A DNA stretch of 64,000 bases from Misgurnus anguillicaudatus (GCF_027580225.2 NC_073354.2:11322001-11386000); one strand, 5' to 3'. Shown: positions 1 through 10,799, counted from the stretch's first letter. The notes: a model not told the origin generated them from the letters alone. Made by a program: numbers and translations.

Positions 1-83
1 TCTAATTCAAGGACTAAATGTGGGGAGACATTTCAATAGAGAGCAAGGTTACATTGTGTTACCTTTTAAGATACATTGTCACA

Positions 84-311
84 GTTCCCTTTTGAGGGAA
101 CTCGCGCTGCGTCACTGCGGTGACACTTTAGGGACGCCTCGAGGGGTAAATGCGTTTGAATGTGTATATCAAATTCAACCAATGGTGAGGCTTAACGACA
201 AAGACAGAGTGACGCGGAAGCCAGGAAGTATATCGCTATCTGAAATATTGCCAAAGACGTTACAGTGACGCAGGAAGGGAGACGCAGCGTCTCGTTCCCT
301 TCTCAGGGAAC
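84..311. repeat. Short inverted-repeat element (MITE-like) with palindromic ends
   Basis: The block begins with GTTCCCTTTTGAGGGAAC (84-101) and ends with GTTCCCTTCTCAGGGAAC (294-311); each end is itself a near-palindrome. Just inside, GCGCTGCGTC at the left pairs with GACGCAGCG at the right, so the terminal inverted repeats reach about 30 bp. Length is about 228 bp and GC content is above that of the surroundings. No clear target-site duplication is visible and no protein is encoded. I read it as a non-autonomous DNA transposon or related dispersed repeat; its superfamily is unresolved. Confidence 0.5.
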
Positions 312-1282
312 AACATACAAACTCCAAGACGTTTTCATATGTCAAACACAACTATGCAAATTTATCATTTTGGTATGAATCAACATTCACATACAGAAGA
401 TATAAGCATTTAAAGTGAACATTTAAAGTTTGGACGTGTGCTTAAAAAGTCTAGAATTTTCATTATATTATCCTACACTACATGGAATAATATGGATTTT
501 TTCCAGAAAACGTCTTGCATAAAATAGATTCAAACACTTTCAATGACCTGTATTGATGTATGTATATTTTCAAAAACTTCCCAGGGCCTTGAATTTTTCC
601 CCACAGATTCACAAACTTTCATGTGTATGTAAATGCGGACAATGGCGCAGTAGTATAAGTGAAAACTGGCACATAGGTCAGATGCTCGGCTTTATGTGAA
701 TAGATGTCGTCATTTTGCCCTGCCACCAACACGTGTATAGTTTAACTTGTGTAGCCTATTAACGTGTTCTCACCATGAATATAGCCATAGATGCTGGAGC
801 TGAGAAATACATAAATATACATGGTCTTCACAAGAATAGGTGTATACTGTATCTCCGCAAGGCCTAAAACAGCAAATGTGTTTCATATGAGTGTGTAAAG
901 GTGCTTAGTGTCAACTTGTGGTTAGTAATCCATGCCATTTAAAATAAACATACCTGTAACACACAGCTATAATTCACACTACTCGCTCTACCGCCCTTTC
1001 TCTAAAACAAAAAAGGCAGTTGCATAATGATACACAGTCATTGAGATGTGTGTTATGATGAAAACAGAAGCCCATACTGTATCTTCTGCCTTCCAGGCAA
1101 CGTGCCAAGTGAAAGTAGTTGACACTTGTGGTTTTTGCATAAATGACTGCATTTCTTTGTTTCTTTGCGTGCACTTTCAGTTTTTAGCGCGTTTGTGATA
1201 TTTGATTCATCATTTCACAGATTCATCAGCGTTCTGCATTTAAGTCTCATTATTTATGATTTAGTGCTTTACATATTGAAAG
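312..1282. other. AT-rich non-coding stretch, nothing recognised
   Basis: No reading frame, RNA gene or repeat structure that I can support. Short open frames here have no recognisable domain and are the length expected by chance. Confidence 0.5.
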
Positions 1283-2188
1283 TGCTAAAGCAGGGGTCAC
1301 CAAACTTTTTTCTCTGGGGGCCACATTATCGTTCCTGACTGTGATGGGGGGGCCGGGTCAGCTATATAACATAGAATTGTATGACCCAGACCAAAATGAC
1401 CACCAGCAGGCCTCATTGTGTAGTAGAGACTACTAGCCTGGCACAGCCAAAGTCCCCATCAGTAAACAGCTTTGCCAGACTGAATCCGCAGACTTTTTTT
1501 GCTTTTTCTCTGAAAGTTCTGCGAAATAATTTTAAATGTCTTTAGAAGATATTAGAGAATTTAAGCTATAAATATTACAAAATTGCATCTAAAATAATTA
1601 CTTTTTAAAGGCTTACAATGAAAATGAATACACCAAACCAATAAGTCCTCTGAATTAAACTGGAACAACGTGAACCAGAAAATGTGCATGTTAAGATAGA
1701 TAGGGTTTCGTGATGACGACACAGATTATGTTCTTTGAAAACTGCAACACTTTCTTTACATATAATACAAACTGCACGGTCCTTACACTGAACAAAAAAT
1801 AATCGTTGGTCCACTGTTCTTTTAAAACTCTGCACTATCTTATCAACTTTTTGTTTAATGCTAGCCATTTTGCTGTCCTGAACACTACCAGTTCTGTGAC
1901 AGTTTCTGCACGTGCGTTGTCTGTTACTGCTTGATCACGAGCATGTCGGGTGACGAAAACTTGGCAAATATAGTTAATTTTAAAATTAAATATATTTTTT
2001 TAACTTAAAAAAAATTTAAAAAACCAGATGCGAACATATGATTACTTTCCAAAGAACAATTACAAAAATAAAATTGCCTCATAAGGTCGGTTCAAGTAGT
2101 GGGGGAGAGAGGCTGGGGGGCCGGTCAAAGGGGGGTGGCGGGCCTGAGTTGGCCCGCGGGCCTTAGTTTGGTGACCCATGTGCTAAAG
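1283..2188 (-). mobile_element. hAT transposon, internally deleted, with 8-bp target duplication
   Basis: The element proper is 1291-2180 (890 bp). It is flanked by a perfect 8-bp direct repeat TGCTAAAG (1283-1290 and 2181-2188), the target duplication length of the hAT superfamily. The ends are inverted repeats: CAGGGGTCACCAAACT at the left and AGTTTGGTGACCCATG at the right, the CAG-type hAT terminus. Short GC-rich subterminal blocks (GGGGGCC, GGCCCGCGGGCC) are also typical. It carries only the first part of a transposase on the minus strand, so it is a non-autonomous derivative. The perfect duplication argues for a single clean insertion. Confidence 0.9.
1704..1868 (-). pseudogene. N-terminal fragment of a hAT transposase (zinc-finger region)
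   Basis: Reading minus from the ATG at 1868, about 55 codons resemble the N terminus of vertebrate hAT transposases and their domesticated ZBED/GTF2IRD2-type relatives. There is a basic start, then C34-x2-C37 followed by an ESVAV stretch and a RHHET stretch (H52, H53), the first part of a C2H2/BED-like DNA-binding finger. After about residue 55 the homology stops, and the open frame (to 1605) continues as unrelated AT-rich sequence, so the last zinc ligand and the entire catalytic RNase H-like domain are absent. It lies inside the hAT element whose ends it once served. Family resemblance is from pattern memory; the truncation is seen directly. Confidence 0.65.
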
Positions 2189-2443
2189 GATCCTTTTGGA
2201 TACCGTGTGTCTCTGCAGATTAAGGATGTGTGAAATGTGGGAAAGGTGAAAAGTTAGGGAGCAGACAGTAAGTGGAGGATGTGAGGTGCCGTTTCGTGAC
2301 CTCTCAGTGATTCTGCCAGGGGACTAGTGACAAGATAACGCCAGTGTTTGTGTGTGTTTATTTTTTGTATAGATTTCAAACAGGAACATGCTGATAAGCA
2401 GTCTGGTAGGGCTAAATTACATTCTGGATTCACAGAAATGCTG

Positions 2444-2600
2444 GATTGTTTCAACCAATGGTTGGGTTAAATCCAAGTGTTGGGTTAAATCCTAGAATAT
2501 GTCCATATTTGACTCAATCTTGGACTGAAACAACCCAGAATTTGGGTTGAAACAAGCCAGAATATGTCAATTTAAACCCAACGGTTGGGTTTGTGGATAT
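2444..2600. repeat. GGTTGGGTT-rich dispersed repeat fragment
   Basis: Imperfect reiteration of TTGGGTTAAAT and its complement AACCCAAC occurs several times in about 150 bp. The same motifs recur at 2704-2790 and 24640-24775, so this looks like a diverged copy of the same element family rather than a simple satellite. Confidence 0.45.
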
Positions 2601-2703
2601 TTTACCAAACCATGTGTCGAAAAACCAATTTTTTAAACCGTGACTGTCAGACAAACAGAATAAGATGAGAGAGAAGTCCATGGATACATGTTAGGTTAAG
2701 ATA

Positions 2704-2790
2704 CACTCTTAAAATGCGGAGTTATTTCCAACCAAGTGTTGGGTCAAAAAAGGGACAAACCCTGCCTCTGGGTTAAATGAACCAAAAATA
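2704..2790 (+). repeat. Left end of an ACACTCT-type MITE
   Basis: It starts ACACTCTTAAAATGC and continues with TTGGGTCAAAAAAGGGAC and GGGTTAAATGAACC. The copy at 24640-24775 carries the same internal words and ends GTTTTTTAGAGTGT, the inverse of this start, so the two together define terminal inverted repeats of one family. This copy is truncated at its right. Confidence 0.5.
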
Positions 2791-3173
2791 TACCAAAACT
2801 TTATTTTTGCAAGTGCATGCAGTTGCTAAGGATTTCATTTGGACAACTTTAAAAGGTGATTTTGTCAATAGATTTTTTGCACCCTTAGATTACAGATTTT
2901 ATAAGTTTTATCTCGGCCACATTGTCTATCCAAACAAACCATACATCAATGGAAAGCTTATTTCAGATAATGTATAAATCTCAATACGCGCAAATTTATT
3001 CACGCTGCAAGTCTAGCATGAAAACCATGGACCAATTTTTCACCTCAAATAGGGAACCAATCACAAAACGGGGAGGGGTAGCAAGACGATGATGACGTCT
3101 ATTCGACACACCGAAGCAGTTTTGTTTATCCAACTTGGGAGCAGATGTAAAGTAACTTTTTGATGCAGCCTTA
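2791..3173. other. No recognised feature
   Basis: AT-rich sequence with one short open frame (2777-2977) without a recognisable domain. No repeat structure seen. Confidence 0.4.
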
Positions 3174-3692
3174 CTGTGGGTTCACACCAGACGCGAGTTC
3201 CACGATTTGCGAGAGTAGATTACGTACAGTTAATGCAAAGACGCAATCAGACGCGTCCTCGCGTGGGGCGATGCGAATGACGCGATATGGGTGGGGCATT
3301 TGCCGCGCAAACAGGCGCTATTCGCCTCAAACGCGTCTTCGCCTAAGATGAAGATATTCAACTCGAGCGAAAAATTCGCATGACACGAAGTTAAATCCTG
3401 CGAGTAATCTGGAACGAGTAATGTGATGCCCATAGCATTTCTGTGGGTTCACACCAGACACCAGTTCAACGATTTGCATGAATAGATTACATACAAAGTC
3501 AATGCAAAGACGCAATCAGACGGGTCCTCGTGTGGGGCGATGCGAATGATGCGATATGGGCGGCATGTTTGCCGCAAAAACATGTGCTATTTGCCTCAAA
3601 CGCGTCTTCAACTCGAGCGAAAAATTCGCATGACACGAAGTTAAATCACGCAATAATCTAGAGCGAGCATTGCGATGCCCGCGTTTGGTGTA
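3174..3692. repeat. Tandemly duplicated GC-rich MITE, 267-bp period
   Basis: CTGTGGGTTCACACCAGAC occurs at 3174 and again at 3441, and the following ~250 bp are repeated with moderate divergence (for example CGAAAAATTCGCATGACACG in both). The unit starts with ACACCAGACGCG and the second copy ends with the inverse CGCGTTTGGTGT. The structure is thus a terminal-inverted-repeat element whose body has been duplicated head to tail. Word content (GCGAATGA, AACGCGTCTTC) resembles fish PIF/Harbinger-type MITEs such as the one at 8523-9287, but the superfamily call is tentative. Confidence 0.6.
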
Positions 3693-4336
3693 TGTACGTA
3701 GCATAAAATTTGTGTTAGAAGTAGCTTTGAACGCAAGTCTATTTTATAAAAAGAGCAACTTTTGGCGTTAAACAATTTCATATCCAAGAAGGATGTTTGG
3801 ATATGGCAAAACATGTTAGCCACGGAGTTTTATAGGACGAACCTGCTAGGAATCGTTGTCAACGAAGTCCATATGTTAAGTGGTATTTATTAATATCATA
3901 TTGTCATTATGCCTGCTGTGGTTGTCACAGTGCCACTAAGTTGTGTTGCTTTTCAATATCAATATACAGCTACCGGTTTAGTTGCATAGCTTTTAGCTGT
4001 GTGCACACGTACCCAATAAAAGTTGTTGATGCTTGAAGTTATGTCGCTCTACATACGTCATCTGGTATAATTGAAATGATTGGCTATGAGCTATGTACAA
4101 ACGCATTTGATAGACATTCGTAGCACCCAATAAACGGGCATTCGTAAACCATGCCTCAAATACGAGAAAATAAGCATGTGGTTCCCAGACCACGTCTCTT
4201 TGAGACTGGTCTGGTGTTAGCCAGGCTAGGTTTATGTCTGATTTTGTTCCAGAAATGGGTTTATAATTAGCAATCTCAGCAAATATTTTTTAAATGTTTT
4301 TGTCCATCTAAAGCTAAGCAGCAGTGATTTGCTTTT
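3693..4336. other. No recognised feature
   Basis: Non-repetitive within the window; short open frames without recognisable domains. Confidence 0.4.
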
Positions 4337-4510
4337 AATTCCTGGCAGAGATGCGATGGTGCACGCTGATGACTCACAGCAGATTGATCACGCCACCTTA
4401 AAGCAGATCCAGGATCAGTTATAAGCTCCTCACGTCATATACTGCAGGTTGATGACTTCAGCACGGGAGCTGCATTAGTGTGGCTCTGATGAGTCACAGC
4501 ATGATGATGT
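4337..4510 (+). repeat. Dispersed conserved segment, copy A, with two AP-1-like sites
   Basis: About 170 bp matches, in inverse orientation, the segment at 20636-20800. The shared features run in the same order: AATTCCTGGCAGA; CTGATGACTCACAG; TTGATC; a 21-bp identical core (4399-4419, containing AGCAGATCCAGGATCAG); then ATGAGTCACAG and TGATGAT. Both copies keep two TGA(C/G)TCA palindromes (here 4370-4376 and 4490-4496), the AP-1/MAF-type binding word. No coding frame is shared. It is either an old dispersed repeat or a pair of duplicated regulatory elements; the sequence alone does not decide. Confidence 0.55.
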
Positions 4511-4726
4511 CACCTAAACACAAATCTGCAGCCATATGCCTATAGAGTGCCTATACAGTATCCTAAGCATCTACTGATACACACATTGATAATAACAAAC
4601 TACCCCAGATTATATACACTATTATAAAGGTATATTAACATAAAAATAAGGTGATAAGGTGAAAAGTTGCCGTATATAATCACGTTTGTGTAACCCTGCT
4701 ACGGGTTTGTTTTGGGGTAATGATAA

Positions 4727-4880
4727 GCAGTGTTCCTGTAGCTAAGTTGGTAGATTATTGTGTTATCAGTGCAAAAGGCCATGTGTTCGATCTCAGAGAA
4801 CACACATACAGTACTGATGAAATGTATAGCATAAGTTGCATTGGATAAATGTGTCTGCCATGTGCATAAATGTAAATAAG
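4727..4880 (+). repeat. tRNA-derived SINE
   Basis: The 5' part is tRNA-like: a pol III box A (TAGCTAAGTTGG, 4739-4750) and a degenerate box B (GTTCGATCTC, about 4784-4793) at tRNA spacing. It is followed by a non-tRNA tail reading GATGAAATGTATAGC and TTGGATAAATGTGTCTGCC. That tail is the familiar body of fish tRNA-derived SINEs. No functional tRNA fold is expected because the box B and stem positions are altered. The copy is in plus orientation. Confidence 0.65.
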
Positions 4881-6046
4881 CTAACTTTAAATTAGCTTGC
4901 TTGTTATGTACTTAAAGCCATTTTTGGCTTTTAATTAACTGGTCCATTTATTTTTATTGCCAATTTTTAAGTCACCTAAGCCACTACAGTATGCATGCTG
5001 TTCTGGGTGACAGTTTACATTGCTTATATAGTTACAGAGTCTATCCCTTGATCTTGCAGTGATAAAACAGGTTGTTGATGGATTGTCCCTTTGTTTCCCA
5101 CTCCGTGTTCCTTCTACCGGGCGTTCTGTCCTATGGTCTGATTTTCTTGTGCCCTTGAGCCAGATGCTGAATATTTAGTAGGTACTTAGCCAAAGTGACC
5201 CAAACATGACAACTAGTCACGCAGACATCAATAACTCACCTTTTTACTCGCAGTCCCATTCCCCCTCCTCCTCAATATAGCGTAGACATCAATTACGCCC
5301 TCATGTACTCACTGACCTCCACACAGACACACAGAGAGAGCTCATTTCATTAGTCTGGGCTCATACAACAAGCAGAGTCAAAGAAAAATGATTAAGATGA
5401 AAAGTAAATTGTGTGTGTGCATAAATGTTCAGTCACATGTGAGCTACCATTGTCTGTTGTTTGAAAAATGGTTCCTGCTGAAAATTATGGAGGTCTGGAG
5501 CAGACACGGTGCATGTAGTTTTAAAAATGTGTATATAAATAAACAGCTTTCAATAAAAAGACTACAGATTTAAAAAAAATCACCCCCAAATAAAAATTAG
5601 ACCATATTTTACTTATCCCCTAGCCGATTAAGTTCATTTTTATGTGGAACTTAAAAAAATGTTTTATGTTTCTTGCATTAGTTGATTTTTTTGTCTGGAG
5701 CCCAGTAAAGTCTTCTGAGGCGAAGCGATAGATTTTGATATGGAAGCCTATTCTATTTTTATTTCAAATGTTATAAACTACGGTTGTGTTCGTGTTCATG
5801 AGAGAGTTGAGGTCAGGCAGAAGGCCCAATATTACATAAACCTATCGATTCACTTTGGAAGACATTTAATAACTGTATGGAATAGTTTTTGATGGATGGA
5901 TGCACTTTTAAGCTTTAAAAATGGGCACTACTCAATGCCATTATCAGCTGAAAATTTTATATAACCCCAACTGGGTTTGGCTGAAAAGAGAAAGTCATAT
6001 ACACCTACGATGGCTTCAGAATGAATAAAACATTGGCTAATTTTCA
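4881..6046. other. No recognised feature
   Basis: Unique-looking AT-rich sequence. The 61-codon frame at 5388-5573 has no recognisable domain and ends in poly-A-like sequence; I do not support it as a gene. Confidence 0.45.
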
Positions 6047-6604
6047 TTAAAGAGCACCTATTATCCGATTCACGTTTTTACATTTCTTTTGGTGTGTAAT
6101 TGTGTATTAGTACATGTTAAGAATATGCAAAAGGTACAAGCCCCAAAGTAAACAATGATGTGAGTTATAATCTCCAACGTAAATCTCTTTTCTTGGACTA
6201 CAACAAACACACGGATTGTAGGCAACAGTTTACTTCCTGGGATTGGTGATGTAGTAAAGACCGGCATTATCATAATTCCTCCCGCTTGGACTCACAGCCT
6301 GCAAATTAACTCCTGTTAGCATTGCATTGTGACCAAATCGTTTAAACATGGTAAGGAGCGTCACATTTCCGGCTGACATCAGAGGTGTTCAGGCCAATCC
6401 AACGTACAGATTAGCTGGCCAATCAGGGACACAGACCTTTCCAAATCCGTGCATTTCAGGAAGAGAGTGAAATCTGGAGCTACAAAAATGTACGGTATAC
6501 GGAAATAATGTGTTTTTTAACCATAAACCATGCAAACACAATGTATAACACCAAATACACAAAATAACGTTGTTTTTTTTAGCAATGAAATAGGTGCTCT
6601 TTAA
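6047..6604. mobile_element. TTAA-flanked MITE, family 1, copy 1
   Basis: TTAA at 6047-6050 and 6601-6604 brackets a 550-bp element beginning AGAGCACCTATT and ending AATAGGTGCTCT, so it has terminal inverted repeats and a TTAA duplication. TTAA targeting is characteristic of piggyBac and Kolobok superfamilies. Two relatives lie at 22734-23277 (opposite orientation) and 35863-36621, sharing internal words such as CAACAGTTTACTTCC and its complement. No transposase is encoded. Confidence 0.75.
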
Positions 6605-7405
6605 AACTATGAAAAAAAGGCTTCTGCTGAACAGTTTGACAAAACCAATTGACAGAAGTCTTACTTGCCAGTACTGTGTTTCTATGTTCTTGTGTTGAAA
6701 TGCTTTGCACTGTTCATGTTAATGCTATATTTGTGATTGATTGAACATTGTTGTCAAATTATGCACTGTAGCAATACGTTTACATTATTTACTGCAATCA
6801 TGGACTGGACAGGATGGACAGACAGACTGCTGGTGTTGAGATGCCAGATTTAAATATTTATTAAGTGCTAGCACAAATAAAAGCTAAAGCACCCAAGATT
6901 TACAACCCCTGCTCATGGCTTTTATTATATGGAAAAGAACAGGGGCATTGTGATTGGCTTGATGAATGTGACTAAATGAGTGAACTATGTCTTTACAGAC
7001 TCAAATGCTTATGGATGCTTGTCAAAAGAACTGAAATACTGCGTGTGTTAACAATAGATTTACTGAGACCATGTACAGTACATAAAAATGAATGATTTAA
7101 TAATATGCTAAATCCATTTAAAAATGCTACATAAATAATATATCAGAATAATCTAATATTCCAAACAAGTCTAACTGCTTCTCTTGCTACAGCACATTTG
7201 AGGCACAAGCTGTACTTCAATTTGAAGTTTATAGAAAGAGTATACAACGCTGAATATGGCCACTCTTGCATGACTGAAATGCCTGAAGGTTGACTGAAGG
7301 TGACTTCCCTAAAGAAACTTTACCATGTATATGAGTGATAACACTGTGGCCCTGTTTACACGTGGTATTGAAGGAAAACACCAAAGTTTTTAAATATTTT
7401 ATTAT
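6605..7405. other. AT-rich stretch ending in a fragment of another MITE
   Basis: Nothing coding. CCCTGTTTACACGTGGTATT at about 7352-7371 looks like the end of an inverted-repeat family whose other pieces appear near 8350-8440 and 10800-10920; it is interrupted by the insertions at 7413 and 7898. Confidence 0.35.
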
Positions 7406-7779
7406 GTTCTTCTAGGGCTGTCAAAAGATTAATCGCGATTAATCGCATCCATAATAAAAGTTTGTGTTTACATAACATATGTGTGTGTAGGCTACTGTGT
7501 GTAAATATTATGTATATATAAATACACACACTTTCAGGTATATATTTAAGAAATATTTGCATTTATATACTGTATATACATTTATATAATTTATATTATA
7601 TATAAATATAAATATTTTATATATAAATATAAAAAAAATTCTTAAATATATACATGATTGGGTGTGTTTTTATATATAAATAATAATTATACATCGTACA
7701 CACACATATGTTATGTAAACACAAACTTTTATTTTGGATGCGATTAATCGCGATTAATCTTTTGACAGCCCTAGTTCTT
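7406..7779. mobile_element. MITE with long perfect inverted ends
   Basis: The element 7413-7773 begins TAGGGCTGTCAAAAGATTAA and ends with the inverse. The arms (about 40 bp, including a doubled ATTAATCGCG) are nearly perfect, and the AT-rich middle is itself largely palindromic. GTTCTT is present immediately outside both ends (7406-7411 and 7774-7779), consistent with a short target duplication. Non-autonomous; superfamily unresolved. Confidence 0.75.
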
Positions 7780-7897
7780 ACCTCAACTCAACCACTGCAC
7801 TTCATCTTTGTACGGCACGTTGTGAATGTATTAGCATCTAGCCTAGCCCCACTCATTCCCCAGGATCCAAACAGGGACGAACCCAGAAGCCACCAAA

Positions 7898-8329
7898 CAC
7901 TTCCATGTTTTCCCTATCTAAAGACTGTTACATGAATAGTTACACGAGTAGTTACAGAAGTTAGTATGGTGGCACAAAATAAAACATGACAATTTTTACA
8001 CGAGTAAGTATGGTGGCACAAAATAAAACGTGTTGATTTTTTAAGCGGATAAAAATTGAGAACTATATTATATGGCGGAAGAAGACTTAGTTTGTAGCAC
8101 TTCAACCTCGGGCGCAGTAATATTGACAGAAGTTTGAGCGAGAGGTGGAGTAGTCAGGAGTGATGATGTTACTGCGCTCCGAGGTCAAAGTGTTGCAAAC
8201 TAAGTGCTCTTCAGCCATACAATATAGTTCTCATTTTTTATCCACTTAAAAAATCAACACGTTTTATTTTGTGCCACCATACTTACTCGTGTAACTACTC
8301 ATGTCTTTAAATAGGGAAACATGGAAGTG
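7898..8329. mobile_element. Foldback element with ~165-225-bp arms
   Basis: 7898-8123 and 8165-8329 are inverted copies of one another. The outer ends are CACTTCCATG at the left and CATGGAAGTG at the right, and TGGTGGCACAAAATAAAAC is present in both arms. The left arm contains a short internal tandem duplication of that word (about 7969 and 8009), absent at the right. The loop is about 40 bp. A transcript would form a long hairpin. No coding capacity. Confidence 0.75.
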
Positions 8330-8522
8330 AACAGGGTGTAAAAGTTTTGAGCTCATCCACTTTCGACCACATTCAGAAGTAGTTGAAAACGCAAACAACC
8401 AGATTGCTTTTGTGGTCAAATGTGTTTAAATAGCCACAAAAGATCGCCTCCGCCAATTGATTAATTTGAAAAATGTTTTTACATAATTTCTGACTTCTAG
8501 TGTGACCCACAGTGTTCAGTCT
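8330..8522. other. MITE debris
   Basis: Sequence related to the interrupted element at 7352 and 10800-10920 (TTGTGGTCAAATGTG type words). Nothing coding supported. Confidence 0.3.
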
Positions 8523-9287
8523 TAATGCTGCGTTTACACTAACCGCGTTTGAGGCGTCAAAATTGCGTCTAGTTTGCCATTTGAACAGTTTGAATGCATT
8601 CACGCGTCTAGAGTGGAGTAGACGCGCGGAAAAGCCAAGCATTTGACACGCGTCAGAGGCAAAATCCGCTTCTTGTGGGAGGGGCAAGTGCTATGCGGTT
8701 GTCTGTTTGCAGGATGGCTGATGTTGATTGTGCATTTATTGAGAAAGTTACCGGTTTGTATTTGGTCACCTTACTATAGGGGAAAAATAAACGGCGTGGG
8801 TCGATAAACGGCACGGGCCGATAAACGGCACGTGACTCAAAAGTGAAATGTGTATTACAACTTACCAGGTTGCCTGTTGTCCTCACTGACACTCTTCCAA
8901 GTGAGGTCCTTTTTATTCCTGTCTCTATAGAAATAAGAGCTTGTGTCGTATAGCTCTAGGTGACTGCTCACGAACAATATCAAGCGGTCCTTCAGGTTGA
9001 ATGAGTGACTCCGGGCGGAGCTGCCGCCACAGCAGCAAGCATGCTCCTGATTTGTTAATGCGGTGCAAAAATCTGCCAAAGTTCACATTTTTCAACTGGG
9101 GCGTCAGTCACAAATTCTCGTCAAATGCACAAAAAGCACCATTCGCGTGTACCGCGCCAGACGCTCAATACGCGCCATTCGCGCAAACTAGACCTCCAGA
9201 CGCGCGTCAACGCGTCTTCACATTGACTTAACATTGAAATCACTTGCGCTTGATGCCTCTACTGCAGCTGGTGTAAACGCAGCATTA
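8523..9287 (-). mobile_element. PIF/Harbinger-type transposon remnant
   Basis: The ends form inverted repeats: TAATGCTGCGTTTACAC at 8523 and GTGTAAACGCAGCATTA ending at 9287. The three flanking bases are TAA at the left and TTA at the right, near the TWA target of PIF/Harbinger. Length is 765 bp. It encodes, on the minus strand, a MADF-type DNA-binding exon, which PIF/Harbinger elements carry as their second protein. The transposase gene itself is missing. A separate ~70-bp fragment of the right end occurs at about 40210-40278. Confidence 0.75.
8866..9079 (-). pseudogene. MADF-domain exon of a Harbinger-type accessory protein
   Basis: Reading minus from the ATG at 9079, residues 31-70 match the MADF (Myb/SANT-like) pattern: an L/I-rich first helix (about 31-38), LYD at 43-45, YRDRNKKD at 51-58 and W61. 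Right after Pro71 the minus strand reads CCTG followed by GTAAGT, a consensus splice donor (exon end at 8866), and a stop follows five bases later if it is not spliced. So this looks like the 5' coding exon of the Myb-like protein that, in PIF/Harbinger transposons, binds the ends and brings in the transposase. The rest of the gene is deleted in this 765-bp copy. Domain assignment is from pattern memory. Confidence 0.6.
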
Positions 9288-9471
9288 GACTATCATTGAT
9301 AAAACTAAAGCAGCTGCTCATTCATTTTGTTTGAGAGTTGTGTGAGCTTATTTCATCAATTTATCTGATATATCTGCGAAAGCCTTTACATATACATGTA
9401 CTAAGCTTTGTGCACATGTTAACTAACAACACAGGCAGCAGTACTCTAACCTAATATTAGTGCATTTCAAT

Positions 9472-10772
9472 TTAACCCTCATGTGGTGTTCATATTTCTG
9501 TTACTTAGACAATGTTTGTGGGTCTAGTGGACCCACTGTATTATTCGTATCTTAAACCAATGCAGTCATACAAATTTATGTATAACTGTTTACAGATGAT
9601 TACTTTAGCCTTATTGCAAGTAATATAGACAGCATTTATGGTTAATACTTGTCATTTACCACTGGTAGAGGACTATTTATAGATTAAAGTGGCATTCGTT
9701 TTTGTGATAATATGAAATAAGAGAAGAAAAATCTATTCTCCCCCAGATGTTTATATAAAATAAGTATTTTCATTACTTTTTCATCTCAAATAAGTTTTTC
9801 ATCACTTTGATGTTTAATTCTTTGAACTTAGTTTGAAATTGTACACATTTGTGTCCGTCTACACAGCACAACCTTTATCTGAGATGCGGTATTATAGCAC
9901 ATTATCTACACTGAACACATAACCTGTTCATGCCAGCCTACACAACACATAAGAAGCAGATTTTTACTGTGTAGCTGTGTTGCATATGCATTTCTTGCAT
10001 TTTATAGACATATACTGTGTCTTCCTGTCCATCTTATGTCCACACACACTGCAGTACAATGTGTTGCTTTTGGCTACAACATAAAATGATGAAAATGCTT
10101 GGATATGAAATTTTACTCTTTCTATTTCTCACTCTTTCTCACACACTCATACACACAAAAACACACACACACACCATAAGTTTTATAGTAAACTCATGCA
10201 TTCAGGCCAGGAATGGTAATCAATACACCAATTTACCATGATTACTACACTTTTACTATAATACAACCATGGTTATTTTTTGTAAGGAATATAATGGTAA
10301 AATGTAGAATTGTTCCTTTTAGACAAAAGGTAAAGTTTTTGGGACAGTGGGGGCAGACAAGTGTTCATGCATGATATATAACATGTTGTATCCTTGCGCT
10401 GTTACAGCAAGTGCAGAAGGACAAAACTCTGACATGCATGCATCACATATGTACAGAAATATATACAAACACACTCATGCACTCACAGGAGTCCCAGATA
10501 AGAGAAAAACAGAGTAAAGTTACATAGCACATTCAATTTTCACTCTCTTATTACCTCCGGGTCCAGTAGACCCGAACACCACATATGTAATATAAATGTG
10601 TAGGGGGGTGTACAGTGTACAGTCATTATAAAGTTGTTTATTTTTATGTTCTTTATAGAAAATGAGCCAAGACCAATGAATCTGAGGTTGAAACAACAAT
10701 TAATTGCATATTTTTTCTTTTAGTAAACATTAAAAACTGGTCCCACAGACCCGAACACCACGCAAGGGTTAA
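9472..10772. mobile_element. piggyBac-like non-autonomous element, 1.3 kb
   Basis: TTAA is present at 9472-9475 and 10769-10772. Between them lies a 1293-bp element beginning CCCTCATGTGGTGTTC and ending GAACACCACGCAAGGG. A TTAA duplication plus termini starting CCC is the piggyBac signature. Subterminal palindromes of the GGGTCTAGTGGACCC type occur near the left end and internally at 10560-10575, together with another internal GAACACCAC. No transposase frame survives; the interior is AT-rich with a short CA-rich run (about 10141-10175). Confidence 0.8.
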
Positions 10773-10799
10773 ACCCGTAGACCGTCCCCTTAAAGTTAT

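Noticed and set aside
4361..4500. C/D-box snoRNA reading of the TGATGA...CTGA words in the dispersed segment
   Set aside because: The box C and D spacing and terminal stem expected of a snoRNA are not present in both copies; the AP-1-like palindromes explain the TGATGA(C/G)TCA words better.
4727..4800. Functional tRNA gene
   Set aside because: Box B and stem positions are altered, and the 3' part is the body of a fish SINE, so it is SINE-derived.
7560..7690. AT-rich palindromic tract as a replication origin or matrix attachment site
   Set aside because: It is the centre of the MITE at 7413-7773, whose long inverted arms account for the palindrome.
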